This document shows positions 6,237 through 11,841 of a stretch of 13,032 nucleotides of DNA, piece after piece. Position numbers and translations under genes: made by a program. The DNA comes from Desulfobacterales bacterium. GTDB taxonomy: Bacteria; Desulfobacterota; Desulfobacteria; Desulfobacterales; UBA11574. Each line of letters begins with the position of its first letter. Within the stretch, counting starts at the first letter, position 1. Below the pieces are notes generated by a model. That model made no database searches. It worked only from the letters and a program-made list of their open reading frames with translations, and was not told the DNA's origin. The stretch lies in NCBI GenBank assembly GCA_030145595.1, contig JAQYVG010000077.1, positions 1 through 13,032 of the forward strand. The letters run 5' to 3'.

Positions 6237-6620
6237 TTGGCTAGAATTGCAGGCGTAGATTTACCGAGGAATAAGCGGATTGAGATCGGACTGACATATA
6301 TTTATGGTATCGGGCGATCCACATCCAATAGGATACTCCAAAAGCTTAATATCGATCCTAATACTAATACGGACAAGCTGTCCGAGTCCGAGGTCAACAA
6401 CATTCGCAAGGCAATTGACAGTGAATGTAAGGTTGAAGGTGAACTTCGCGCGGAAGTTACCATGAATATAAAAAGATTGATGGATCTGGGATCATATCGC
6501 GGTCTCCGGCATCGAAAATCGCTGCCGGTGCGGGGGCAGCGGACAAGCACCAATGCACGTACGCGCAAGGGACCCAAGCGGGCCGCCGTCAAGAAGAAAG
6601 CCAGAGTCGGCAAGAAGTAA
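6237..6620 (+). CDS. rpsM: 30S ribosomal protein S13
   Basis: S13 sits in the head of the small subunit, contacts P-site tRNA with its C-terminal tail, and bridges to L5. The 127-residue product starts MARIAGVDLPRNKRIEIGLT from a TTG codon, with GGAG at 6225-6228, 8 nt upstream. The GSYRGLRHRKSLPVRGQRT block at 85-103 and TNARTRKGPKR at 105-115 are family signatures. The lysine-rich tail (AAVKKKARVGKK) is normal. It is followed by rpsK after 25 bp. Confidence 0.97.
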   Translation: MARIAGVDLPRNKRIEIGLTYIYGIGRSTSNRILQKLNIDPNTNTDKLSESEVNNIRKAIDSECKVEGELRAEVTMNIKRLMDLGSYRGLRHRKSLPVRGQRTSTNARTRKGPKRAAVKKKARVGKK

Positions 6621-6645
6621 ATTGTTCAGCGATAGAGGTTAATAC

Positions 6646-7032
6646 ATGGCCAAGAAAGTTCGTTCCAGAAAGAAAGAAAAGAAGAGTATCCCCAGCGGGA
6701 TAGTACATATCCAGTCAACGTTTAACAATACAATCGTTACCATCACGGATCCTGCCGGTAATGTTGTGTCCTGGTCAAGTGCCGGCGTTCAAGGTTTCAA
6801 GGGATCGCGCAAGAGTACGCCTTTTGCCGCCCAGCTTGCGGCAGAGGACGCCGCCAAAAAGGCCATGGAGCATGGGATGAGAAGTGTGGAAGTGTATGTT
6901 AAAGGACCTGGAGCCGGCCGTGAATCAGCACTGCGGTCATTGCAGGCGGCGGGGTTCAATGTCGTGATGATTAAAGATGTGACGCCGATTCCACATAACG
7001 GATGTCGACCGCCAAAGAGACGCAGAGTTTAA
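6646..7032 (+). CDS. rpsK: 30S ribosomal protein S11
   Basis: S11 lies on the small-subunit platform near the mRNA exit (Shine-Dalgarno) region. The 128-residue product has a basic N-terminus, then GIVHIQSTFNNTIVTITD at 18-35, SSAGVQGFKGSRKSTPFAAQ at 44-63, and the C-terminal TPIPHNGCRPPKRRRV at 113-128. Asn119-Gly120 matches the E. coli position known to form isoaspartate. AGAGG at 6634-6638 is the ribosome-binding site. The 175-bp gap that follows is unusual, as rpsD normally comes within a few tens of bases. Confidence 0.97.
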   Translation: MAKKVRSRKKEKKSIPSGIVHIQSTFNNTIVTITDPAGNVVSWSSAGVQGFKGSRKSTPFAAQLAAEDAAKKAMEHGMRSVEVYVKGPGAGRESALRSLQAAGFNVVMIKDVTPIPHNGCRPPKRRRV

Positions 7033-7185
7033 TATTTGTTAATTTGTTAATTGGTTAAATAGTTAAATGGTTGAATGATTGAAGGGTAGAATGGTTAGAT
7101 AGTTAGGTAATGCATGTTTTTGATAAACAAAGATGATATCAACTAATTTAAAACCATTTGACCAATAAACCAATCGACTATTCAA
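7031..7185. repeat. Octamer-phased opposed arrays, rpsK-rpsD
   Basis: Nine units of an 8-bp motif run from 7039 to 7110 (TTAATTTG, TTAATTGG, TTAAATAG, TTAAATGG, TTGAATGA, TTGAAGGG and so on), with a partial unit before. Five units in the opposite orientation occupy 7146-7185 (ATTTAAAA, CCATTTGA, CCAATAAA, CCAATCGA, CTATTCAA). The two arms can pair around a centre that holds the small hairpin TGTTT-TTGAT-AAACA (7115-7129). Confidence 0.8.
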
Positions 7186-7207
7186 CCGGAATAAAGGGGG
7201 AAAATAC

Positions 7208-7837
7208 TTGGCACGATATACAGGTTCGGTATGTCGGCTGTGCCGGCGCGAAAATTTAAAATTGTTTCTAAAGGGAGATCGCTGTTATTCTGACAAATGT
7301 GCTTTTGATCGGCGCAGTTATCCACCCGGACAGCATGGGCAGCGCCGGGGCAGAAAGATTTCCGATTACGGTATTCAGCTTCGAGAAAAGCAGAAGGTGA
7401 AACGCATGTACGGTCTCAGCGAAAAACAGTTTCATCTGGTTTTCAAGAAGGCTGACAAAAAGAAAGGTATAACAGGAACAAATATGCTTGTGGCGCTTGA
7501 ACGTCGGTTTGACAACGTGGTTTATCGTTTGGGGTTTGTTAACTCGCGTACGCAGGGGCGTCATTTTGTAAGACATAACCACTTTTTGGTTAACAACAAA
7601 AAAGTGAATATTCCGTCTTACCTTATTAGTGTTGGCGATGTGATAGAAATCAGGGAAAAAAGCCGAAAAATCCAAGCGATATCAGATGCACTAGATGCTG
7701 TGGTGCGCAGAGGTGTACCCCAGTGGCTTGATCTGGAAAAAGAAAGCCTGAAAGGGGTTGTGAAAAGTTATCCCGTCCGGGAAGATTTAACCATGCCCAT
7801 GCAGGAACAACTAATAGTGGAGCTTTATTCCAGGTAA
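7208..7837 (+). CDS. rpsD: 30S ribosomal protein S4, zinc form
   Basis: S4 is a primary binder of the 16S rRNA 5' domain; in E. coli it also represses the alpha operon. The 209-residue product begins MARYTGSVCRLCRRENLKLF from a TTG codon, with AAGGGGGAAAA upstream. Cysteines C9, C12, C26 and C31 match the zinc knuckle of the Thermus S4. SYPPGQHGQRRGRKISDYG is at 37-55, the S4 RNA-binding domain at about 98-160, and the ending EQLIVELYSR is the family C-terminus. Whether S4 regulates this cluster is not visible, though the structured repeat immediately upstream is a place to look. Confidence 0.97.
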   Translation: MARYTGSVCRLCRRENLKLFLKGDRCYSDKCAFDRRSYPPGQHGQRRGRKISDYGIQLREKQKVKRMYGLSEKQFHLVFKKADKKKGITGTNMLVALERRFDNVVYRLGFVNSRTQGRHFVRHNHFLVNNKKVNIPSYLISVGDVIEIREKSRKIQAISDALDAVVRRGVPQWLDLEKESLKGVVKSYPVREDLTMPMQEQLIVELYSR

Positions 7838-7878
7838 CTACAATTAAAAGCCCTCTGAAAAAAATTGGAGAAACAATA

Positions 7879-8901
7879 ATGTCATCAAATGAACTTATGT
7901 ACATGAACTGGCAGGAGATGATCAAACCTGGAAAGGTTCAAGTAACCACTAAACCCACCTATGGCAAGTTCGTTTGTGAACCTCTTGAAAGGGGATTTGG
8001 CTTAACGATCGGAAATGCTTTGAGAAGGATTATGCTTTCTTCTCTTTATGGAGCAGCGATTACTTCTGTAAAATTCGAAGATGTAATGCATGAATTTAGC
8101 ACTATTCCAGGCGTTTATGAAGATGTATCTGAAATTATCCTCAACTTGAAAGAGGTGCGCTTTAAGCTTTCCGACCCTGAACCGAAAACAGTACATCTTG
8201 AGGCTGAGGGAGAAGGCGAAATTACGGCCGGCGATATTATCAGCGGGGACGGCAGATGTGAGGTGCTGAATCCGGAATTGCATATTGCAACCTTCTCGAA
8301 GAAAGCCAAAGTTACGATGAGCATGACCGTCAAAGTGGGTAAAGGATATTCTTTGTCCGAGAGCAACAAAGATGAAGATGCACCACTTGGAACAATTCCG
8401 ATGGATGCTGTATTCTCTCCGGTTAAGCGTGTGACTTATGTCGTGGGAAATGCCCGGGTAGGCCAGAGAACAGACTACGACAAGCTTACCATGGAAGTAT
8501 GGACCGATGGAAGCATATTGCCGGAGGACGTTGTTGCTTATGCGGCCAAGATATTAAAGGAACAGTTGACTATTTTTATCAATTTTGATGAAGATCTTGA
8601 GCCGGAACCCGACCCACAGGTTGAGAAAGCAGATAAGCCCCAGTTTAATGAAAATCTTTACCGAAGTGTTGAAGAGCTCGAGCTTTCCGTGCGTAGTGCC
8701 AATTGCCTTAAAAATGCCGATATACTCAGAATTTATCAACTGGTAAGTAAAACCGAAGCTGAAATGCTCAAGACCAAAAACTTTGGAAGGAAATCCTTAA
8801 ACGAGATCAAGGAAGTCTTAACGGAAATGGGTCTTTACTTAGGGATGAAGCTGGAAGGATTTGTACCACCCGAGGAAAATAAGGAAGAAGGAGAGAGCTG
8901 A
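7879..8901 (+). CDS. rpoA: RNA polymerase alpha subunit
   Basis: RpoA dimerises to start RNA polymerase assembly, and its C-terminal domain binds UP-element DNA and activators. The 340-residue product has the N-terminal domain with FVCEPLERGFGLTIGNALRRIMLSSL (31-56) and an acidic linker at about 237-258. The C-terminal domain (about 260-325) has RSANCLKNADI at 272-282, equivalent to the E. coli R265 DNA-contact segment, and NFGRKSLNEI at 301-310. A short acidic tail (PEENKEEGES) ends it. GGAG at 7867-7870 precedes the ATG. rplQ follows 4 nt after the stop, the standard arrangement. Confidence 0.98.
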   Translation: MSSNELMYMNWQEMIKPGKVQVTTKPTYGKFVCEPLERGFGLTIGNALRRIMLSSLYGAAITSVKFEDVMHEFSTIPGVYEDVSEIILNLKEVRFKLSDPEPKTVHLEAEGEGEITAGDIISGDGRCEVLNPELHIATFSKKAKVTMSMTVKVGKGYSLSESNKDEDAPLGTIPMDAVFSPVKRVTYVVGNARVGQRTDYDKLTMEVWTDGSILPEDVVAYAAKILKEQLTIFINFDEDLEPEPDPQVEKADKPQFNENLYRSVEELELSVRSANCLKNADILRIYQLVSKTEAEMLKTKNFGRKSLNEIKEVLTEMGLYLGMKLEGFVPPEENKEEGES

Positions 8902-8905
8902 TACG

Positions 8906-9814
8906 ATGAGACATCGCAAAGCCGGGTTGAAATTAAATAGAACGAGTAGTCATCGTAAGGCCATGTTCAGAAACATGGTAACTTCTTTGTTTAAACATGA
9001 GCGGATTCGTACGACCGATGTAAAAGCAAAGGAGTTGAGACGTTGGGCCGACAATTTGATTACGCTTGCCAAACGTGGAGATTTGCATGCCAGACGTCAG
9101 GCCTTGGCGATTGTAATGGAGAAAGACGTCGTTCACAAACTGTTTGAAAACGCCGCTGAAAGGTACGGTTCAATTTCCGGCGGGTATACTCGCATTGTCA
9201 AACTGGGAAGACGTCGAGGAGATGCGGCGCCGATTTCGCTGGTTGAACTTATTACCTCAGAAACGACTAAAAAGAAGAAAAAGAAGAAGGCTAAGCCTGT
9301 AGTAGAGAAAAAGCAGGTTGTTGAAACGAAAGTGATCGACAAAGAAGTGCCGCAAGATAAAGAAGAAGCGAAAGTAGCAGAAGAAATAAAAGAAAAGAAG
9401 GCTGCAGAGAAACCCACAGCGCCGGTTAAACTTAAAGAAACCGAGGCCAAAAAACCTGAACCCAAAGCGATCAAAGCCAAGGAAGACGATACCGAGTCCA
9501 AAAAGCCTAAAGCAAAAGTGACCAAAGCCAAGAAAGACGATACCGCGACAGAAGCACCTAAAGCCAAAGCAACCAAAGCCAAGAAAGATGATACCGCGGC
9601 AGAAGTACCTAAAGCCAAAGCAACCAAAGCCAAGAAAGACGATACCGCGGCAGAAGCACCTAAACCCAAAGCAACCAAAGCCAAGAAAGACGATACCGCG
9701 GCAGAAGCACCTAAACCAAAAGCAACCAAAGCAAAGAAAGACGATACCGCGGCAGAAGCACCTAAACCCAAAGCAACCAAAGCCAAAAAAGACGATACCG
9801 AACCAAAAGAATAA
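8906..9814 (+). CDS. rplQ: Ribosomal protein L17 with a long repeat tail
   Basis: L17 is a large-subunit protein near the exit tunnel. Residues 1-118 are a normal L17: MRHRKAGLKLNRTSSHRKAM start, FKHERIRTTDVKAKELRRWADN at 29-50, and the closing GYTRIVKLGRRRGDAAPISLVELI at 93-116. Most L17 proteins end here. This one continues for about 180 residues, first K-rich (KKKKKKK at 122-128) and Glu/Lys-rich, then a 17-residue repeat (KAKKDDTAAEAPKPKAT-like) with DDT at residues 194, 211, 228, 245, 262, 279 and 296. The tail is low-complexity, probably disordered, and histone H1-like in composition; its role is unknown. The start at 8906 is chosen over the upstream in-frame codon at 8861 because rpoA covers that part and AAGGAG sits before 8906. 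The terminator follows at 9843. Confidence 0.95.
   Translation: MRHRKAGLKLNRTSSHRKAMFRNMVTSLFKHERIRTTDVKAKELRRWADNLITLAKRGDLHARRQALAIVMEKDVVHKLFENAAERYGSISGGYTRIVKLGRRRGDAAPISLVELITSETTKKKKKKKAKPVVEKKQVVETKVIDKEVPQDKEEAKVAEEIKEKKAAEKPTAPVKLKETEAKKPEPKAIKAKEDDTESKKPKAKVTKAKKDDTATEAPKAKATKAKKDDTAAEVPKAKATKAKKDDTAAEAPKPKATKAKKDDTAAEAPKPKATKAKKDDTAAEAPKPKATKAKKDDTEPKE
9485..9811 (+). repeat. 51-bp tandem repeat in rplQ
   Basis: The GAC/GAT-GAT-ACC codons for Asp-Asp-Thr recur at an exact 51-bp spacing, starting at 9485, 9536, 9587, 9638, 9689, 9740 and 9791. The units from 9536 to 9790 are nearly identical at the DNA level; the first and last differ more. This is the pattern of a minisatellite that grows and shrinks by recombination or slippage while keeping frame. 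Confidence 0.9.
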
Positions 9815-9880
9815 CAGATTTTAGCATTATATTATCAAACATAAAAAGCTCTGCCATGCATGGCAGGGCTTTTTGTGTTT
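9775..9880 (+). repeat. rplQ 3' end and terminator, copy 1
   Basis: These 106 bp cover the last rplQ codons, the stop and the terminator. They recur at 11736-11841 without gaps and with 6 mismatches by eye (100/106). The intervening DNA is therefore bracketed by direct copies of the end of the ribosomal operon. Confidence 0.9.
9843..9874. terminator. Intrinsic terminator of rplQ
   Basis: AAAAAGC, one T-G wobble and CTGCC pair with GGCAG and GCTTTTT around an ATGCAT loop, giving a 13-bp stem with an A-run before and T-run after. It can work in both directions and closes the spc-alpha cluster. Confidence 0.9.
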
Positions 9881-9889
9881 TTTCCTGTG

Positions 9890-9930
9890 ATTAATTTTTG
9901 ATTAACTCGATTCTAAAAAGCAAGTTCTTA
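9890..9930. repeat. 41-bp direct repeat, left copy
   Basis: This 41-bp sequence recurs at 10245-10285 with one substitution (ACTCGA here, ACCCGA there). It begins with the short inverted repeat TTAAT-TTTTG-ATTAA. The two copies flank a 314-bp segment that holds one small minus-strand ORF. Confidence 0.85.
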
Positions 9931-9952
9931 TCATCTCATCTCATCATCATCC

Positions 9953-10180
9953 TTATTTGTGTTTTCCATATTGCGGTTTCAAATTCTTGGCAAATGTGTC
10001 GTATATCTGCCCTGAGATATGCAAAATTATAACCCCGAAATTTACATGATGCGGGGACCGTATCTTCGATTTATTCAGTGGATTGTCATATATATTATTG
10101 TAAAAAACAATAAAATCGCTTGACATGCTGCATTGTGGTCTTGTATTGAGCGAAATAGTCATAATCAACTCTATAGCCAT
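9953..10180 (-). CDS. Hypothetical 75-residue protein
   Basis: I do not recognise this protein. It is 75 residues, starting MAIELIMTISLNTRPQCSMS and ending FAKNLKPQYGKHK, with no transmembrane segment or clear motif. Support for a real gene is the minus-strand GGAGG site (complement of 10187-10191), 6 nt before the ATG, and its placement alone between the two 41-bp repeats. A palindrome lies in its upstream region at 10211-10238. It may be a small cassette gene or a chance ORF. The segment 10286-10398 to its right has no gene I can support. Confidence 0.4.
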   Translation of the reverse strand: MAIELIMTISLNTRPQCSMSSDFIVFYNNIYDNPLNKSKIRSPHHVNFGVIILHISGQIYDTFAKNLKPQYGKHK

Positions 10181-10210
10181 TTATCGCCTCCATTATGATT
10201 TTTTCTTTTA

Positions 10211-10238
10211 GTATAGGCGGTTTATCAGAATTCTATAC
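10211..10238. promoter_or_regulatory. Possible operator for the small minus-strand ORF
   Basis: GTATAG (10211-10216) and CTATAC (10233-10238) form an inverted repeat with 16 nt between. The left arm overlaps a TATACT hexamer on the minus strand, a possible -10 box some 30 nt upstream of the start at 10180. No properly spaced -35 is seen, so the promoter itself is unproven. Confidence 0.25.
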
Positions 10239-10244
10239 ACAATC

Positions 10245-10285
10245 ATTAATTTTTGATTAACCCGATTCTAAAAAGCAAGTTCTTA
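10245..10285. repeat. 41-bp direct repeat, right copy
   Basis: Second copy of the 9890-9930 sequence, 40 of 41 bases equal and 355 bp further on. It lies upstream of the small minus-strand ORF, so each end of that ORF carries one copy in the same orientation. Confidence 0.85.
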
Positions 10286-10398
10286 CCAATCATTCTAACA
10301 ATAAGTTGTGAAACACATTGGCGCTTGCCATAAGTTTTATCTCCATAAAATCTAATTTCATTGTAATATAGAACACTTATTCAAGTGGGGCAATTTAT

Positions 10399-10826
10399 TT
10401 GAGTAAGCCTGGATCTTTTCAAATTAGCGTTAAGGGTCAGCTTCCTGTCTGTTCCGCTTTTACGGACACTTTTTTTCGCAAAGAACATTTGCCATCAGAA
10501 ACTGACTCAGCCATACCCCGGCAGGCTCAAATGGCAAAACCTTCTGATCCGGTTAGTATGTTGCGTTCGGCCGAACAAGTGCTCAAATGCGATGTGCGGT
10601 GTTTTTTTGAAGCCGGCCGGGTGTAGGGACCCGAGAAGATAAACGTGATTTAATGATTTATTTACTGTGGAAAACGGATCGTTTTAGCATTGATCAAATT
10701 GGCAGCTTATTTGGTGTAAGCGATTCGGCGGTAAGCCACGTTGTAAGGTCGTTAAAATCCAAGCTGCAGGATAACCTCGCGCTATTAACTACCCTCAATG
10801 AGATTAATTTACAATTCACACTTTGA
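10399..10826 (+). pseudogene. REP-associated (IS200-like) transposase C-terminal remnant
   Basis: Two frames together give a coherent C-terminal region. The first (10399-10626, TTG start) ends SMLRSAEQVLKCDVRCFFEAGRV and a stop. The other continues from about 10626 as TREDKRDLMIYLLWKTDRFS, then IDQIGSLFGVSDSAVSHVVR and SLKSKLQDN, ending in INLQFTL and a stop at 10824. This is the C-terminal helix-turn-helix found in REP-associated tyrosine transposases (RAYTs), recognised from memory of the family's IYLLWK...IG.LFGVS.SAVSH pattern. The catalytic HUH half is absent and a frameshift near the T7 run at 10602-10608 or just after it separates the pieces. The first 40 residues of the upstream frame are not recognised. 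Probably dead. Confidence 0.55.
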
Positions 10827-10978
10827 CCCCATTTACACGGTCATTAATAAAAGATGAAAAAGTCCTGCATTTGGTTCGGGGATACATGGAGCACCTTGTG
10901 GATGAGGATGGTGTATTGAGAACTGTGAAACGCGGTATACAAAACGGTGGCGGTTCCCGACTCGATCGAAAGAAGTAG
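10823..10978 (+). pseudogene. Possible group II intron reverse transcriptase fragment
   Basis: This open stretch reads LTPFTRSLIKDEKVLHLVRG, then YMEHLVDEDGVLRTVKRG, IQNGG, SRLDRKK and a stop. The pattern I-x-D-x-x-V-L-x-L-(V/I)-R-x-(Y/F) followed by a loop, V...G, and G-x-(P/x)-Q-G-G-like motif resembles the middle of group II intron maturase-reverse transcriptases, where GTPQGG is typical. Here GIQNGG takes its place and the catalytic YADD region is absent. It is a short, decayed piece with no start. The match is by eye and could be coincidental. Confidence 0.35.
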
Positions 10979-10989
10979 AGAAAAACTGA

Positions 10990-11175
10990 ACCGTCTCCTT
11001 TTTTAACCGTGTCACTGCCAGTGTGGCCGTATTCGGTGAATTGGAGCTGACCGCAGCGATGGGCGCCGAGGCGCCCGAAGCCCTTATCGAAGAGATCGAA
11101 TACCAAACCCAACCGGCAAAAGGCGCGAAAGGCCCACAGGAAGTATTCTACCAAGAGGAGAAAAAATATGGCTAA
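10990..11175 (+). pseudogene. Headless ORF ending at the membrane-protein start
   Basis: An open frame runs from just after a TGA at 10987 to the TAA at 11173 and encodes FNRVTASVAVFGELELTAAM, then GAEAPEALIEEIEYQTQPAK and a short KYG end. I do not recognise it. It overlaps the following gene by 8 nt (ATGGCTAA), the arrangement of a coupled operon. That suggests this is the genuine C-terminal part of a gene whose 5' end has been lost, though an ATG at 11059 could start a 38-residue product. Confidence 0.35.
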
Positions 11176-11608
11176 TCCGGACATTGCCTATCTAAAGCAA
11201 ATTGGTGATTTTTGCGTCACATACGGCCCATGGGCGGTGGCGATTTTTGAAGGTTTGTTTATCTTGAAACTTATCAGAGATCATAAAAAAGAAAGAGCCG
11301 ACTGGGAAGAGAAACGATCTGCAGAAAGAGAGTTTACCGTCAATAAATTTCAGGAGTATCATGATGAAATCGTCAACTTTGTGAATAAATCAACGAAAAG
11401 CACGAGCTCGATGGCATCTAAAATGGTGACCCAAAATTCTGAAACCAAAAACTTGAGGAAGGCGATGGAACAATTTTGCAGTTTAATCATGGAAGGTGTC
11501 GTCAAAATAAAACCTGCCAAAGTTGACGATGATATTACGAAAACAATCGGAGATTTTATGCCCGATACATGCCTGGATTTTTCCCCGATTAAAAAGAAGA
11601 AGGGATAA
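11168..11608 (+). CDS. Small single-pass membrane protein
   Basis: The function is unknown. The 146-residue product has a short N-terminus, one hydrophobic segment at about 16-37 (CVTYGPWAVAIFEGLFILKL), then a highly charged, probably helical stretch at 38-70 (RDHKKERADWEEKRSAEREF). The rest is Ser/Thr/Lys-rich to a KKKKG end. One membrane anchor with a long cytoplasmic coil resembles small phage-type or signalling proteins, but no family can be named. An AAGAGGAG site at 11153-11160 precedes the ATG, and the start overlaps the stop of an upstream headless frame. It is the only intact-looking gene in the insert, which suggests it is either recent cargo or still under selection. Confidence 0.6.
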   Translation: MANPDIAYLKQIGDFCVTYGPWAVAIFEGLFILKLIRDHKKERADWEEKRSAEREFTVNKFQEYHDEIVNFVNKSTKSTSSMASKMVTQNSETKNLRKAMEQFCSLIMEGVVKIKPAKVDDDITKTIGDFMPDTCLDFSPIKKKKG

Positions 11609-11670
11609 ATTTATTAAAATGTAACTTTACGTACAAGACGCGCAAATGGAGGTAAAGATGCCTGATTGGG

Positions 11671-11775
11671 GTCAAAGCTAAGAAAGCCAAAGCTAAAAAA
11701 GGCGATACCGAGTCCAAAGAACCTGAATCCAAGAAAACCAAAGCCAAGAAAGACGATACCGAACCAAAAGAATAA
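11671..11775 (+). pseudogene. rplQ: Duplicated rplQ tail fragment
   Basis: This frame encodes VKAKKAKAKKGDTESKEPES, then KKTKAKKDDTEPKE and a stop, 34 codons with the same 17-residue spacing (GDT to DDT) and the same last residues as rplQ. It has no L17 core and no in-frame start. TGGAGG at 11648-11652 precedes an ATG at 11658, but that ATG is one base out of frame and stops after seven codons. The fragment looks like the first and last repeat units of the rplQ tail joined together, so it may reflect a shorter ancestral tail or an allele from a relative. Confidence 0.8.
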
Positions 11776-11841
11776 CAGCTTTTGGCATAATATTATCAAA
11801 CATAAAAAGCTCTGCCATGCACGGCAGGGCTTTTTATGTTT
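11736..11841 (+). repeat. rplQ 3' end and terminator, copy 2
   Basis: Second direct copy of the 106-bp segment at 9775-9880, same orientation, no gaps, 6 mismatches by eye. Its right end overlaps the 3' end of the minus-strand hydrolase gene. Confidence 0.9.

Noticed and set aside
7120..7149. Promoter with TTGATA and TAATTT ahead of rpsD
   Set aside because: The -10 is a poor match and lies in AT-rich repeat DNA where such hexamers arise by chance.
9133..9786. 217-codon minus-strand ORF opposite rplQ
   Set aside because: It is the antisense of a tandem repeat; low-complexity Ala/Ser/Leu/Val sequence with no gene signals.
9485..9811. CRISPR-like spacing in the rplQ tail
   Set aside because: Whole 51-bp units are repeated without unique spacers, and they are in frame with a coding sequence.
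9588..9824. Plus-strand ORF in a second frame of the rplQ repeat
   Set aside because: The 51-bp repeat keeps other frames open by periodicity; it has no ribosome-binding site.
11658..11681. Seven-codon ORF behind a GGAGG site
   Set aside because: It is too short to call a gene and stops at once; it is mentioned only as a possible former start for the rplQ tail fragment.
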